A DNA stretch of 64,000 nt. Origin: a beta proteobacterium AAP65. Lineage in GTDB: Bacteria; Pseudomonadota; Gammaproteobacteria; Burkholderiales; Burkholderiaceae_C. How positions within the stretch are numbered: the stretch's first letter is position 1; each line of letters begins with the position of its first letter. The position numbers were made by a program, and so were the translations under genes. The notes below the pieces were generated by a model. That model was given only the letters and a program-made list of their open reading frames with translations, did no database searches and was not told the origin of the DNA. Positions 37,286 through 45,349 of the stretch are shown piece after piece. The stretch is from the NCBI GenBank assembly GCA_001295865.1, contig LJHW01000043.1, positions 62,001 to 126,000 of the forward strand, read 5' to 3'.

Positions 37286-37497
37286 CATTGGATCTTCGGA
37301 AAGACGGCCGCACCCCAGCGGCTGTGTACACAGCACGCGCCGCTAGCAGCAGGGAACTCACCAAACGAAGACCCTGCGTGCCGAAATACCGGCCTGCACC
37401 CTCAACACCCCCCGTTTCGGGACGGGCGCGCGCATGGCACGAAGGTAAATTAGTCGCTGCACAGGGCCGCACGGGTCCTCAACCCAGCCTTGGGTCG

Positions 37498-37513
37498 TGG
37501 CAGCTCAACGGCG
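37498..37513 (+). promoter_or_regulatory. weak sigma-54-like site before the sugar transferase
   Basis: TGGCAGCTCAACGGCG keeps TGGCA and has GC at the correct ten-base distance from GG, but the -12 box is otherwise poor (CGGCG instead of TTGCW). Start would be near 37525, about 48 bases before the ATG at 37573. Only the position and spacing make it worth recording. Confidence 0.3.
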
Positions 37514-37572
37514 GACTCGCGGTGAGCCCGCCGCCACCCCGCCCAGCTGCCGTCGTGTCGCTTTCTGCTTCC

Positions 37573-38955
37573 ATGATCCGCATCTTCAACCACTACGTCC
37601 ACTGGTCTTCTCTCCGCGGCCTGCTCTTCGATGTCGGGCTGGTGCTGCTGGTGGCTGCAGCCGCCGTCATCGTCCAGATGGGCAGCGTGAACCAGGCGGT
37701 ACCCGTCGCAGGCGGTCACGTAGCGGCTTTCGCCGTCTGCTTGCTGGTGCTGAACAGCGTCTCTGGCTTGTACGAACAGGCGCCGGTCACCTCTTTCGGC
37801 CGCTCTGCCGCCCGGGCCGTGGTGTTGCTGGCCATTGCCCTGCCGCTGGCCTACTTCATCTTCGGTAGCCTTCCGGCGCAGGCCCTGAACCGCGAGTCTG
37901 TCCAGTGGGCCATGATGGCCGGCGCCACCGCCCTCATCGTGCGCCGCGCCTACCTGGCGCACACCGCAGCGAAGCCGAACTCGGCCAACCGCATCCTGAT
38001 CTTCGGCGCTGGCCAGGCCGCACAAGACGTGGCCAGCACGCTGATGCAGACCGACCCCAACGCCTACATCGTCGGGCATGTGTCTGGCCCCAACGAGCGC
38101 GACCCGGTCGTGCCCGCGAACAAGCTGCTGCCGCTGAACGGCAGCCTCACGGCGCTGGTGCACGCCCACCAGGTGGATGAGATCGTCGTGGCGCTCACCG
38201 AACGCCGCGCGGGCAGCATGCCTCTGCGCCAGCTGCTCGACTGCAAGGTCTCGGGCATCAAGGTCTACGACCTGAACACCCACTTCGAGAAGACGCTGGG
38301 CCAGATCAGAACCGACTACCTGAACGCCAGCTGGCTGATCTTCGGCGACGGCTTCAACCAGGGCGCCTGGCGCACCAGCGTCAAACGTGTGTTCGACATC
38401 TTCTGCGCGATGCTGCTGCTGGTGGTTTCGGCCCCGGTGATGCTGGCCACGGCCGTGATCATCAAGCTGGAAAGCCGCGGCCCGGCCTTCTACCGCCAAG
38501 AGCGCGTGGGTCTGAACGGGCGCAGCTTCAGCATCACCAAATTCCGCAGCATGCGCACCGATGCCGAGAAGGACGGCAAGCCCCAGTGGGCCGCCGCAAA
38601 CGACTCGCGCGTGACCCGCGTCGGGGCGGTGATCCGCAAGCTGCGCATCGACGAGCTGCCCCAACTGTTCAACGTGCTGAGCGGCGACATGAGCCTCGTG
38701 GGGCCCCGCCCCGAGCGCCCCTACTTCGTGGAGCAGCTGACGCAGGAACTGCCGTTTTACGCGCTGCGCCACAGCGTCAAGCCGGGCGTCACCGGCTGGG
38801 CCCAGGTGCGCTATGCCTATGGCGCAACCGTCGAAGACTCGCTGCAGAAGCTGCAGTTCGACCTCTACTACGTCAAGAACCACACCCTTTTCCTCGACCT
38901 CGTGGTGCTGATGGAAACGGTAGGCGTCGTGCTGACCGGCAAGGGCGCGCGCTGA
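37573..38955 (+). CDS. initiating sugar transferase, PEP-CTERM type (EpsB-like)
   Basis: A 460-residue polyprenyl-phosphate sugar-1-phosphate transferase of the TIGR03013 subfamily, the WbaP/undecaprenyl-phosphate glucose phosphotransferase type that starts repeat-unit synthesis. Four hydrophobic helices occupy residues 15-120, a Rossmann-like CoA-binding domain 135-260 (RILIFGAGQAAQDVA), a fifth helix about 275-300, then the catalytic domain with KFRSMRTDAE, IRKLRIDELPQLFNVLSGDMS and LVGPRPERPYFVEQ. The ATG at 37573 was chosen; GTG at 37555 is possible. It lies upstream of prsK in the same direction, separated by 78 bp, and is the likely first step for the leftward glycosyltransferase genes. 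Confidence 0.93.
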   Translation: MIRIFNHYVHWSSLRGLLFDVGLVLLVAAAAVIVQMGSVNQAVPVAGGHVAAFAVCLLVLNSVSGLYEQAPVTSFGRSAARAVVLLAIALPLAYFIFGSLPAQALNRESVQWAMMAGATALIVRRAYLAHTAAKPNSANRILIFGAGQAAQDVASTLMQTDPNAYIVGHVSGPNERDPVVPANKLLPLNGSLTALVHAHQVDEIVVALTERRAGSMPLRQLLDCKVSGIKVYDLNTHFEKTLGQIRTDYLNASWLIFGDGFNQGAWRTSVKRVFDIFCAMLLLVVSAPVMLATAVIIKLESRGPAFYRQERVGLNGRSFSITKFRSMRTDAEKDGKPQWAAANDSRVTRVGAVIRKLRIDELPQLFNVLSGDMSLVGPRPERPYFVEQLTQELPFYALRHSVKPGVTGWAQVRYAYGATVEDSLQKLQFDLYYVKNHTLFLDLVVLMETVGVVLTGKGAR

Positions 38956-39033
38956 AACCCGGCCTGCCTGCAGCGTGCGCCCCAGCACTGACGCCAGTGC
39001 CCGGCCCCACGGCTGCTTGCGAGGCATGAAGCC

Positions 39034-41130
39034 GTGAGCTGGGAAGTGGAAAACATCACCTCGCTGGCCAGCTATGGCCTGGCCGCGCTGGCGTATTTGG
39101 CACTGGCCGTCTACCTCGCGTGGCGGCAGCGGCTGCCCACCGAAACGCTGCACGGCGGCCGCGTGCTCTGGGCGGCGGTGGCCGTCAGTGCGCTGTGGGC
39201 CACCGCCTCGGCGGCCGCGGCCGAGTGGCCACGCAGTTCGGCCCTGGCGATGGCCGTCACCGCGCTGGATACGGCCCGCTATGCCGCCTGGCTCGCTTTC
39301 TTGTGGCTGCAGACAGGCGCTGCCGGGCAACGCTCAGCCATGCTGGCACGGTGGGCCGCGGCCGGCGTGGCGGCCAGTGCCCTGGGCGCTGCGATCGCCT
39401 GGTGGAGCCCCGCCACCCGCGGCTGGGCCTCGCTCGCAGCCCTGCTGCAACTGGGCGCGCCTTTGATCGGCCTGGTGCTGGTGGAGCAGCTATTCCGCAA
39501 CCTCGGCGAAGCCTCGCGCTGGAACGCCAAGCCGGTATGCCTGGGCCTGCTCTGTGTCTTCGGCTTCGATCTCGTGCTGCACGCCGAGGCCCTGCTCTTC
39601 CTGAAGTACGACCCCGATGCCTTGCAGGTGCGGGGCATCGTGCATGCGGCTGCAGTGCCCTTCCTGTTCGTGGCGGCGCAGCGGGGCCGGCAGTGGCTGC
39701 GCCGCTTGCAGGTGTCGCGCACCGCGGCCTTCTACTCGGCCACGCTGGTGTTGGCTGGCGCCTACCTGCTGTTCATGGCGGCGGTGGGCTACTACGTGCG
39801 CTACTTTGGCGGCAGCTGGGGCCGCGCGCTGCAGATGGCGCTGCTGGCGGTGGCTTTGGTGCTGCTGCTGATGATGGCCTTCTCAAGCCAGCTGCGTTCT
39901 TGGCTGAAGGTCAAGCTCAGCAAACACTTTTACCGCTACCGCTTCGACTACCGCGAAGAATGGCTGCGATTCACGGCCTTGCTGTCCACCAACCGCAGCC
40001 CGCCCGAAACCTGCGAGCTCATCGTGCAAGGGCTGGCCCGCATGGTGGAATGCCCAGCCGGCAGCCTGTGGGCCCGCGGCCCGGATGGTGACTTCATGCA
40101 GGCGGCCGCCTGGCAGACCGAGCGTGTGAGCGCGGTCGAGCCTGCGCGCGGCGCGCTGTGCAGCTTTCTCGCCAGCAACGGGTGGGTCATCGACCTCGAC
40201 CAGTTCCGCGACTCACCGAAACACTACGACGGTCTGGCCTTGCCCACCTGGCTGCTGGCCACACCCAAGGCCTGGCTGGTGGTGCCTTTGCTGGCGGGCG
40301 ACGAATTGATGGGTTTTGTGGTGCTCAAGCGGCCCCTGGCAGAAACCAAACTGAACTGGGAAGTGCTGGACCTGCTCAAGACCGCGGGCCGTCAGGCGGC
40401 GGGCCACCTGGCCCAAATGCAGGCCACCGAGGCGCTGCTGGAGGCGCGGAAATTCGAGGCCTTCAACCGCATGTCGGCCTTCGTCGTGCACGACCTCAAG
40501 AACATCGTCGCGCAGCTGTCCTTGATGATGAAGAATGCGGAAAGGCTGCACGCCAACCCAGAGTTCCAGCAGGACATGTTGTTGACCGTGCAGAGCTCGC
40601 TTGAGAAGATGAAACGGCTCATGCTGCAGCTGCGCGAGGGGGCCACGCCCCCCGGCGGTGGCCGCGGGGTGGAGCTGGCGCCCTTGCTGGCGCGCCTGCA
40701 GGCCCTGGCAGCCGCGCAGGGCCGGGCGGTAGAACTGGCATGTACCCCGCGCCTGGCCACGCGGGGCCATGAAGAAAGGCTGGAGCGGGTGCTCGGGCAT
40801 CTGGTGCAGAACGCGCTGGACGCCACACCGGCGCATGGCAGGGTCTGGCTCGATGCCCGCCGGCACCACGGTCAGATTGAAGTAGAAGTAGGAGACACCG
40901 GCTGCGGCATGAGCGAAGACTTCATCCGCAACCGGCTTTTTCGCCCTTTCAGCACCACCAAACACAACGGCATGGGCATAGGCACGCACGAGGCGCAGCA
41001 GTACATCCGCGAACTCGGCGGGACGCTCACCGTCAACAGCGCGGTCGGTGAAGGCACGGTCATGACCGTGTCGCTGCCGCTCTTCGACACCGGCCAAGCC
41101 TCTGATCTGATGCCCCTGGAAAAGACATGA
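39034..41130 (+). CDS. prsK: XrtA-associated sensor histidine kinase PrsK
   Basis: A 698-residue membrane histidine kinase of the TIGR02916 family. The N-terminal 300 residues hold about eight to ten hydrophobic helices; a GAF-like domain follows (TCELIVQGLARMVECPAGSLW near residue 330); the H-box is at His486 in FVVHDLKNIVAQLSLM; the ATP-binding domain has HLVQNALDATP (N box), VGDTGCGMSEDFI (G1) and GMGIGTH (G2). The start is GTG at 39034; the nearby ATG at 39026 is out of frame. The stop overlaps prsR by four bases. It should sense an envelope or membrane cue and phosphorylate PrsR. Confidence 0.93.
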   Translation: MSWEVENITSLASYGLAALAYLALAVYLAWRQRLPTETLHGGRVLWAAVAVSALWATASAAAAEWPRSSALAMAVTALDTARYAAWLAFLWLQTGAAGQRSAMLARWAAAGVAASALGAAIAWWSPATRGWASLAALLQLGAPLIGLVLVEQLFRNLGEASRWNAKPVCLGLLCVFGFDLVLHAEALLFLKYDPDALQVRGIVHAAAVPFLFVAAQRGRQWLRRLQVSRTAAFYSATLVLAGAYLLFMAAVGYYVRYFGGSWGRALQMALLAVALVLLLMMAFSSQLRSWLKVKLSKHFYRYRFDYREEWLRFTALLSTNRSPPETCELIVQGLARMVECPAGSLWARGPDGDFMQAAAWQTERVSAVEPARGALCSFLASNGWVIDLDQFRDSPKHYDGLALPTWLLATPKAWLVVPLLAGDELMGFVVLKRPLAETKLNWEVLDLLKTAGRQAAGHLAQMQATEALLEARKFEAFNRMSAFVVHDLKNIVAQLSLMMKNAERLHANPEFQQDMLLTVQSSLEKMKRLMLQLREGATPPGGGRGVELAPLLARLQALAAAQGRAVELACTPRLATRGHEERLERVLGHLVQNALDATPAHGRVWLDARRHHGQIEVEVGDTGCGMSEDFIRNRLFRPFSTTKHNGMGIGTHEAQQYIRELGGTLTVNSAVGEGTVMTVSLPLFDTGQASDLMPLEKT

Positions 41131-42497
41131 GTGACGCCTCGGCCTCCATGCTGCTGATCGTTGAAGACGATTTGGCCCTGCAGAAGCAGATCAAGTGGTC
41201 GCTCGACAGCTACGAGTCGGTGACGGCCGCCGACCGCGAGAGTGCGCTGCTGCAGTTCCGCCGCCACCAGCCCGCGGTGGTCACGATGGACCTGGGGCTG
41301 CCCCCCGACGCGGACAGCATGACGGAGGGCTTCAAGCTCCTGGAGCAGATGCTCGAGCTCGACGCCAACGTGAAGGTCATCGTGCTGACCGGCCAGAACG
41401 ACAAGGCCAACGCACTGAAGGCCGTGAACCTGGGCGCCTTCGACTTCCTCGCGAAGCCGTTTGAGCCGGAGGTGCTGAACCTCATCGTTGAACGCGCCAT
41501 GCGCATGGCCGAATTGCAGAGCGAAAACCGCCGTCTGCAGGCCGCGGCTGCCACCAGCCCGCTCGAAGGCCTGATCACGCGTGACCCGGAAATGCTGCGC
41601 GTGGCCCGCACCATCGAGCGTGTGGCCAGCAGCAACGCCACGGTGCTGTTGCTGGGCGAAAGCGGCACGGGCAAGGAAGTGCTCTCGCAAGGGCTGCACA
41701 ACGCCAGCAAGCGCAGCGGCCGCTTCGTGGCCATCAACTGCGCGGCCATCCCCGAGAACCTGCTGGAAAGCGAGCTCTTCGGCTACGAGCGTGGCGCCTT
41801 CACTGGCGCGAACAAGACCACACCCGGCAAGATCGAGACGGCCCACAACGGCACGCTGTTTCTCGATGAGATCGGCGATCTGCCGCACTCGCTGCAGGCC
41901 AAGCTGCTGCGCTTTCTGCAGCAACGCACGGTGGAGCGCCTGGGCGGCCGCAGCGAGATTCCGGTGGACGTGCGCGTGGTGTGCGCCACGCACCAGAACC
42001 TGAAGGGCCTGATCGCCGAGAACCGTTTCCGCGAAGACCTGTATTACCGGCTGGCGGAGATTGTGGTCACGATCCCGGCGCTGCGCGCACGCACGGGCGA
42101 CGCGGTGCTGCTGGCGCACGCTTTCCTGAGGCGTTTCTCGCAAGAGCAGAAGCGCCCGGGCCTCAGCCTGAGCCCCGATGCCGTGCGCGCCATCGAACAC
42201 CACGGCTGGCCGGGCAATGTGCGCGAACTGCTGAACGCCGTGAAGCGCGCAAGCATCATGACCGATGGTGAGCGCGTCAGCTGCGACGACCTCGGCCTGC
42301 CGCCCGGCCCTGAAGAAGATAAGCCGGAAGGCACCGCCTCTGACCTGGACTTGCGCACCGTGCGCGACGCCGCCGAGCGCCAAGCCGTGCTGGGCGCTTT
42401 GGCGCGCAGCAACGGCAACATCGTCAAGGCTTCCGAATTGCTGGGCGTGAGCCGCCCGACCCTCTATGACCTGATGCGCCGCTTGTCGATCAAGTGA
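41127..42497 (+). CDS. prsR: XrtA-associated sigma-54 response regulator PrsR
   Basis: A 456-residue NtrC-type regulator of the TIGR02915 family. The receiver domain has acidic residues VEDD at 12-15 and the phosphoacceptor Asp55 in TMDLGLPP. The AAA+ domain has Walker A GESGTGKE from about residue 177, GAFTGA at 223-228 (sigma-54 contact), and Walker [11 protein letters not shown]. The C-terminal Fis-type helix-turn-helix reads [22 protein letters not shown]. Work on floc-forming relatives links PrsK/PrsR with RpoN to PEP-CTERM gene expression. The sigma-54-like promoters at 36418 and 35965 are natural targets. Confidence 0.95.
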   Translation: MSDASASMLLIVEDDLALQKQIKWSLDSYESVTAADRESALLQFRRHQPAVVTMDLGLPPDADSMTEGFKLLEQMLELDANVKVIVLTGQNDKANALKAVNLGAFDFLAKPFEPEVLNLIVERAMRMAELQSENRRLQAAAATSPLEGLITRDPEMLRVARTIERVASSNATVLLLGESGTGKEVLSQGLHNASKRSGRFVAINCAAIPENLLESELFGYERGAFTGANKTTPGKIETAHNGTLFLDEIGDLPHSLQAKLLRFLQQRTVERLGGRSEIPVDVRVVCATHQNLKGLIAENRFREDLYYRLAEIVVTIPALRARTGDAVLLAHAFLRRFSQEQKRPGLSLSPDAVRAIEHHGWPGNVRELLNAVKRASIMTDGERVSCDDLGLPPGPEEDKPEGTASDLDLRTVRDAAERQAVLGALARSNGNIVKASELLGVSRPTLYDLMRRLSIK

Positions 42498-42527
42498 TCG
42501 TGCGCGGCCCCTGAATCGGACACCACC

Positions 42528-45338
42528 ATGCCACTCCGCGGATCCTTCAGCGACAACGCCCGTTCAAAGATTCACGCCCGGTTTGCGCTCTGGCCCCTGG
42601 CGATTGCTGCCGCGCTCATGCTGGCAGCCTGCGGAGCGAAGAGCCCGGAAGAGCTGATCACCGCCGGCAAGGCTGATCTTGCCAAGGGCGATGCCAGGGC
42701 CGCGGTGGTGCAGTTCAAGTCGGCGCTGCAGGCCGGCCAGGAAAGCGGCGAAACACGCCTGCTGCTCGGCGAAGCCCTGCTGGCCGCTGGCGACGCGCCC
42801 GGCGCAGTGCTGGAGCTCACACGCGCATTGGATGCCCAGCAGCCGGCCGACCGCGTCGCACCGCTGCTGGCGCGTGCCCTGCTCCTGACGGGTGACTACA
42901 AGAAGCTCACAGGCAACTTGGGCTCTTTGACACTGAAAGATCCGGCAGCGCAGGCTTCGTTGCAGGCCTCACTGGCGACGGCCTGGGGAGCCCTGGGCAA
43001 CAAGGAGCGGACAGTCCAGGCCATCGCCGCCTCCCTGGTCGCTCAACCAGACTACGCGCCGGCGCGTCTTTTGAGTGCGCGGGTCTCAGCGGGCCAGGGC
43101 CGCTTCGATGAGGCACTCAAAACCATCGAAGAGGTGAGTGAGAAGAATCCGAAACTGCCCGACGCCTGGCACCTGAAGGGGGAAATTCTGCTCGTCGCGC
43201 GCAACGACAAACCGGCTGCGCTGGCCGCCTTCCAGAAGGCGCTGGAGATCGACCCGCGCTCGGTGGCAGCGCACTTGTCGATGATTGGCGTTCACCTGCG
43301 TGAACGTGACATCCCGGCGATGAAGGCCCAGTTCGCCAAGCTGAAGGAAGTGCAAGGCTCCCACCCGGCAACACAACTGGTGGAGACGCAGATTGCGTTC
43401 GTCGAAGGGGATCTGAAGAAGGCCCGCGAACTCGTGCAACAGCTGCTGCGTCGGGCACCGGATCATTTGACCGTGCTGCAGCTGGCTGGCGCCATCGAAG
43501 GGCAGGCGGGCTCGCTGGTGCTGGCGGAATCGCATTTTTCGAAAGCGCTCGCGCTCAACCCAGGCCTGACACTGGCACGTCAAGGTCTGGCCCAGGTGCA
43601 GCTGCGCCTGAACCAGCCTCTGAAGGCCTTGGAAGCCTTGCAACCCGCACTCGCCGGTGCGCCGAACGCCAAGCTGCTGGCTTTGGCCGGTGAAGCCTAC
43701 CTGCGGCTCAACGACGCCGCGCAAGCCGAGGCCTACTTCTCACGCGCCGCTTCGCTGGCCCCGGACAACACCCAGCTCCAGACCGCACTGGCGCTGTCGA
43801 TGCTCAGCCGCGGCGAAACAGTCGCAGCGTTCCAAGATCTGGAAAAAATCGCCGGGGCAAGCCAAGACGGTTACGCAGACCGCGCCCTGTTTGCAGCGCG
43901 GCTCAAGCGCAAGGAGTACGACGCTGCGCTGCGCGCGCTGGACGGCATGGCGAAGAAAGGGGTCGCCGAGGCGACGCTGCAAGACCTGCGGGGACGTGTT
44001 TACCTCACCAAGAAGGACATGCCCGCGGCCCGAGCCGCCTTTGAGGCCGTTCTGAAGGCCGACCCCAGCAGTTTTGCAGCCACGTCCAATCTGGCCGCCA
44101 TCGACCTCGTCGAAAAACGCCCGGCTGATGCTCTCAAGCGGCTGGAAGCTGCGATCGAAACCGACCCCCGTAACCATGTGGCTCGCATGGCGCTGGCCGA
44201 ACTGCGGCTGCAAAACGGCGAAAGCATCGAAGGGGTTCGCAAGCTGCTTGCCGACGCCATCCAACTGGCGCCGGGCGAAGTTGCGCCGCGCCTGCAACTC
44301 ATCGAGTTGCTTTCGCGTAAGCAGCAGCTCAAGGACGCCCTCGCGGTGGCGCAGGAAGCCGCGGCGGCGCTGCCCAACGAGCCGCTGATCCTGGATGCGC
44401 TTGGACGGGTCCAGATGGAGACCGGCAGTGTCGAGCAGGCCATCACGACCTTCCGGCAGATTGCCGGTGCCAGCCAAGGCTCTGCCTTGCCCTACGTGCG
44501 TCTGGCTGATGTGTACCGCACCGTTGGCAAACGCGAGGCCGCCGAGAGTTCGTTGCGCAGGGCACTGGAGATCGAGCCGAACCTCGCTGAGGCCCAGTCG
44601 GCCCTGGTCGATCTGATGCTGGGAGCCAAGCGCCACAAGGAAGTGCTGGACATGGCGCGCATGCTCCAGCAGCGACGGCCCCAGGCCATCGAGGGTTACG
44701 CCATCGAGGCACTCGTGCATGCACGGGAGAAACAGATGGATGCGGCGCTGGCCACCTACCGGAAAGCCATGGCCATTCCCAACGGCCCGCCTGAAGCCGT
44801 TCGCATGCTCTATACCGCGCTCGTGAACGAGGGCCGCAATGCGGAGGCAGACAAGCTTGCGCAAGACTGGTTGAAGCGCAAGCCTGAGGACATGGCGCTG
44901 GAGTTCCAGGTCGCCAGCGTGGCGCTGACACGCGGCAATTTCGAGGAAGCCGAGACCCGCTTGAGGCGCGTGGTCGACGCGCGCCCCACCAACCCCCTGG
45001 GCTTGAACAACCTCGCCTGGGTCTTGGTGGAGCGCGGCAAGCCCGGCGCTGTCGAATACGCGAAACGAGCCGTTGAACTCTTGCCTACCAACCCCGCCAT
45101 GGTCGACACGCTGGCGCTGGCGCTGGCCGCAGACAAACAATACGACGCAGCCTTGGCCACGCAGAAGAAGGCCATCGAGCTGGCGCCCAACAGCCGCGGG
45201 CTCAAGCTGAACCTGGCCCGCATCGCGCTGCAGGCGGGTGACAAGGCCCTCGCCAAGAGCGAGTTGCAAGCCCTGGACAAGCTGGGCACTACTTTCCCGC
45301 AGCACGCCGAAGTCAAGCGTCTGCTGAGTTCTCTCTGA
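42528..45338 (+). CDS. prsT: PEP-CTERM system TPR-repeat lipoprotein PrsT (first copy)
   Basis: A 936-residue lipoprotein of the TIGR02917 family. Signal peptide LWPLAIAAALMLAAC with lipidated Cys35 is followed by about 20 or more tetratricopeptide repeats across the whole length (for example DARAAVVQFKSALQAGQESG, KDMPAARAAFEAVLKADPSS), predicted as an alpha-solenoid in the periplasm or at the outer membrane. It begins 30 bp after prsR and ends 11 bp before a paralogue of almost equal length. Such proteins may scaffold export or assembly of the polysaccharide and PEP-CTERM proteins; mechanism is unknown. Confidence 0.92.
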   Translation: MPLRGSFSDNARSKIHARFALWPLAIAAALMLAACGAKSPEELITAGKADLAKGDARAAVVQFKSALQAGQESGETRLLLGEALLAAGDAPGAVLELTRALDAQQPADRVAPLLARALLLTGDYKKLTGNLGSLTLKDPAAQASLQASLATAWGALGNKERTVQAIAASLVAQPDYAPARLLSARVSAGQGRFDEALKTIEEVSEKNPKLPDAWHLKGEILLVARNDKPAALAAFQKALEIDPRSVAAHLSMIGVHLRERDIPAMKAQFAKLKEVQGSHPATQLVETQIAFVEGDLKKARELVQQLLRRAPDHLTVLQLAGAIEGQAGSLVLAESHFSKALALNPGLTLARQGLAQVQLRLNQPLKALEALQPALAGAPNAKLLALAGEAYLRLNDAAQAEAYFSRAASLAPDNTQLQTALALSMLSRGETVAAFQDLEKIAGASQDGYADRALFAARLKRKEYDAALRALDGMAKKGVAEATLQDLRGRVYLTKKDMPAARAAFEAVLKADPSSFAATSNLAAIDLVEKRPADALKRLEAAIETDPRNHVARMALAELRLQNGESIEGVRKLLADAIQLAPGEVAPRLQLIELLSRKQQLKDALAVAQEAAAALPNEPLILDALGRVQMETGSVEQAITTFRQIAGASQGSALPYVRLADVYRTVGKREAAESSLRRALEIEPNLAEAQSALVDLMLGAKRHKEVLDMARMLQQRRPQAIEGYAIEALVHAREKQMDAALATYRKAMAIPNGPPEAVRMLYTALVNEGRNAEADKLAQDWLKRKPEDMALEFQVASVALTRGNFEEAETRLRRVVDARPTNPLGLNNLAWVLVERGKPGAVEYAKRAVELLPTNPAMVDTLALALAADKQYDAALATQKKAIELAPNSRGLKLNLARIALQAGDKALAKSELQALDKLGTTFPQHAEVKRLLSSL

Positions 45339-45349
45339 GGTTCCTGCCC

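Larger units (their letters stand above)
37214..37572. other. 359-bp spacer with terminator and leader
   Basis: It holds the terminator of the PEP-CTERM gene at 37261-37285, then about 285 bases before the sugar transferase ATG. The frame of the transferase is open back to 37288 but without homology. A weak sigma-54-like site is at 37498-37513. Nothing else is recognisable. Confidence 0.6.

Noticed and set aside
37435..37450. TGGCACG as another sigma-54 -24 box
   Set aside because: No GC is found at the required -12 position.
37288..37572. N-terminal extension of the sugar transferase
   Set aside because: It starts right at the terminator of the previous gene, has no homology, and the family begins at the ATG at 37573.
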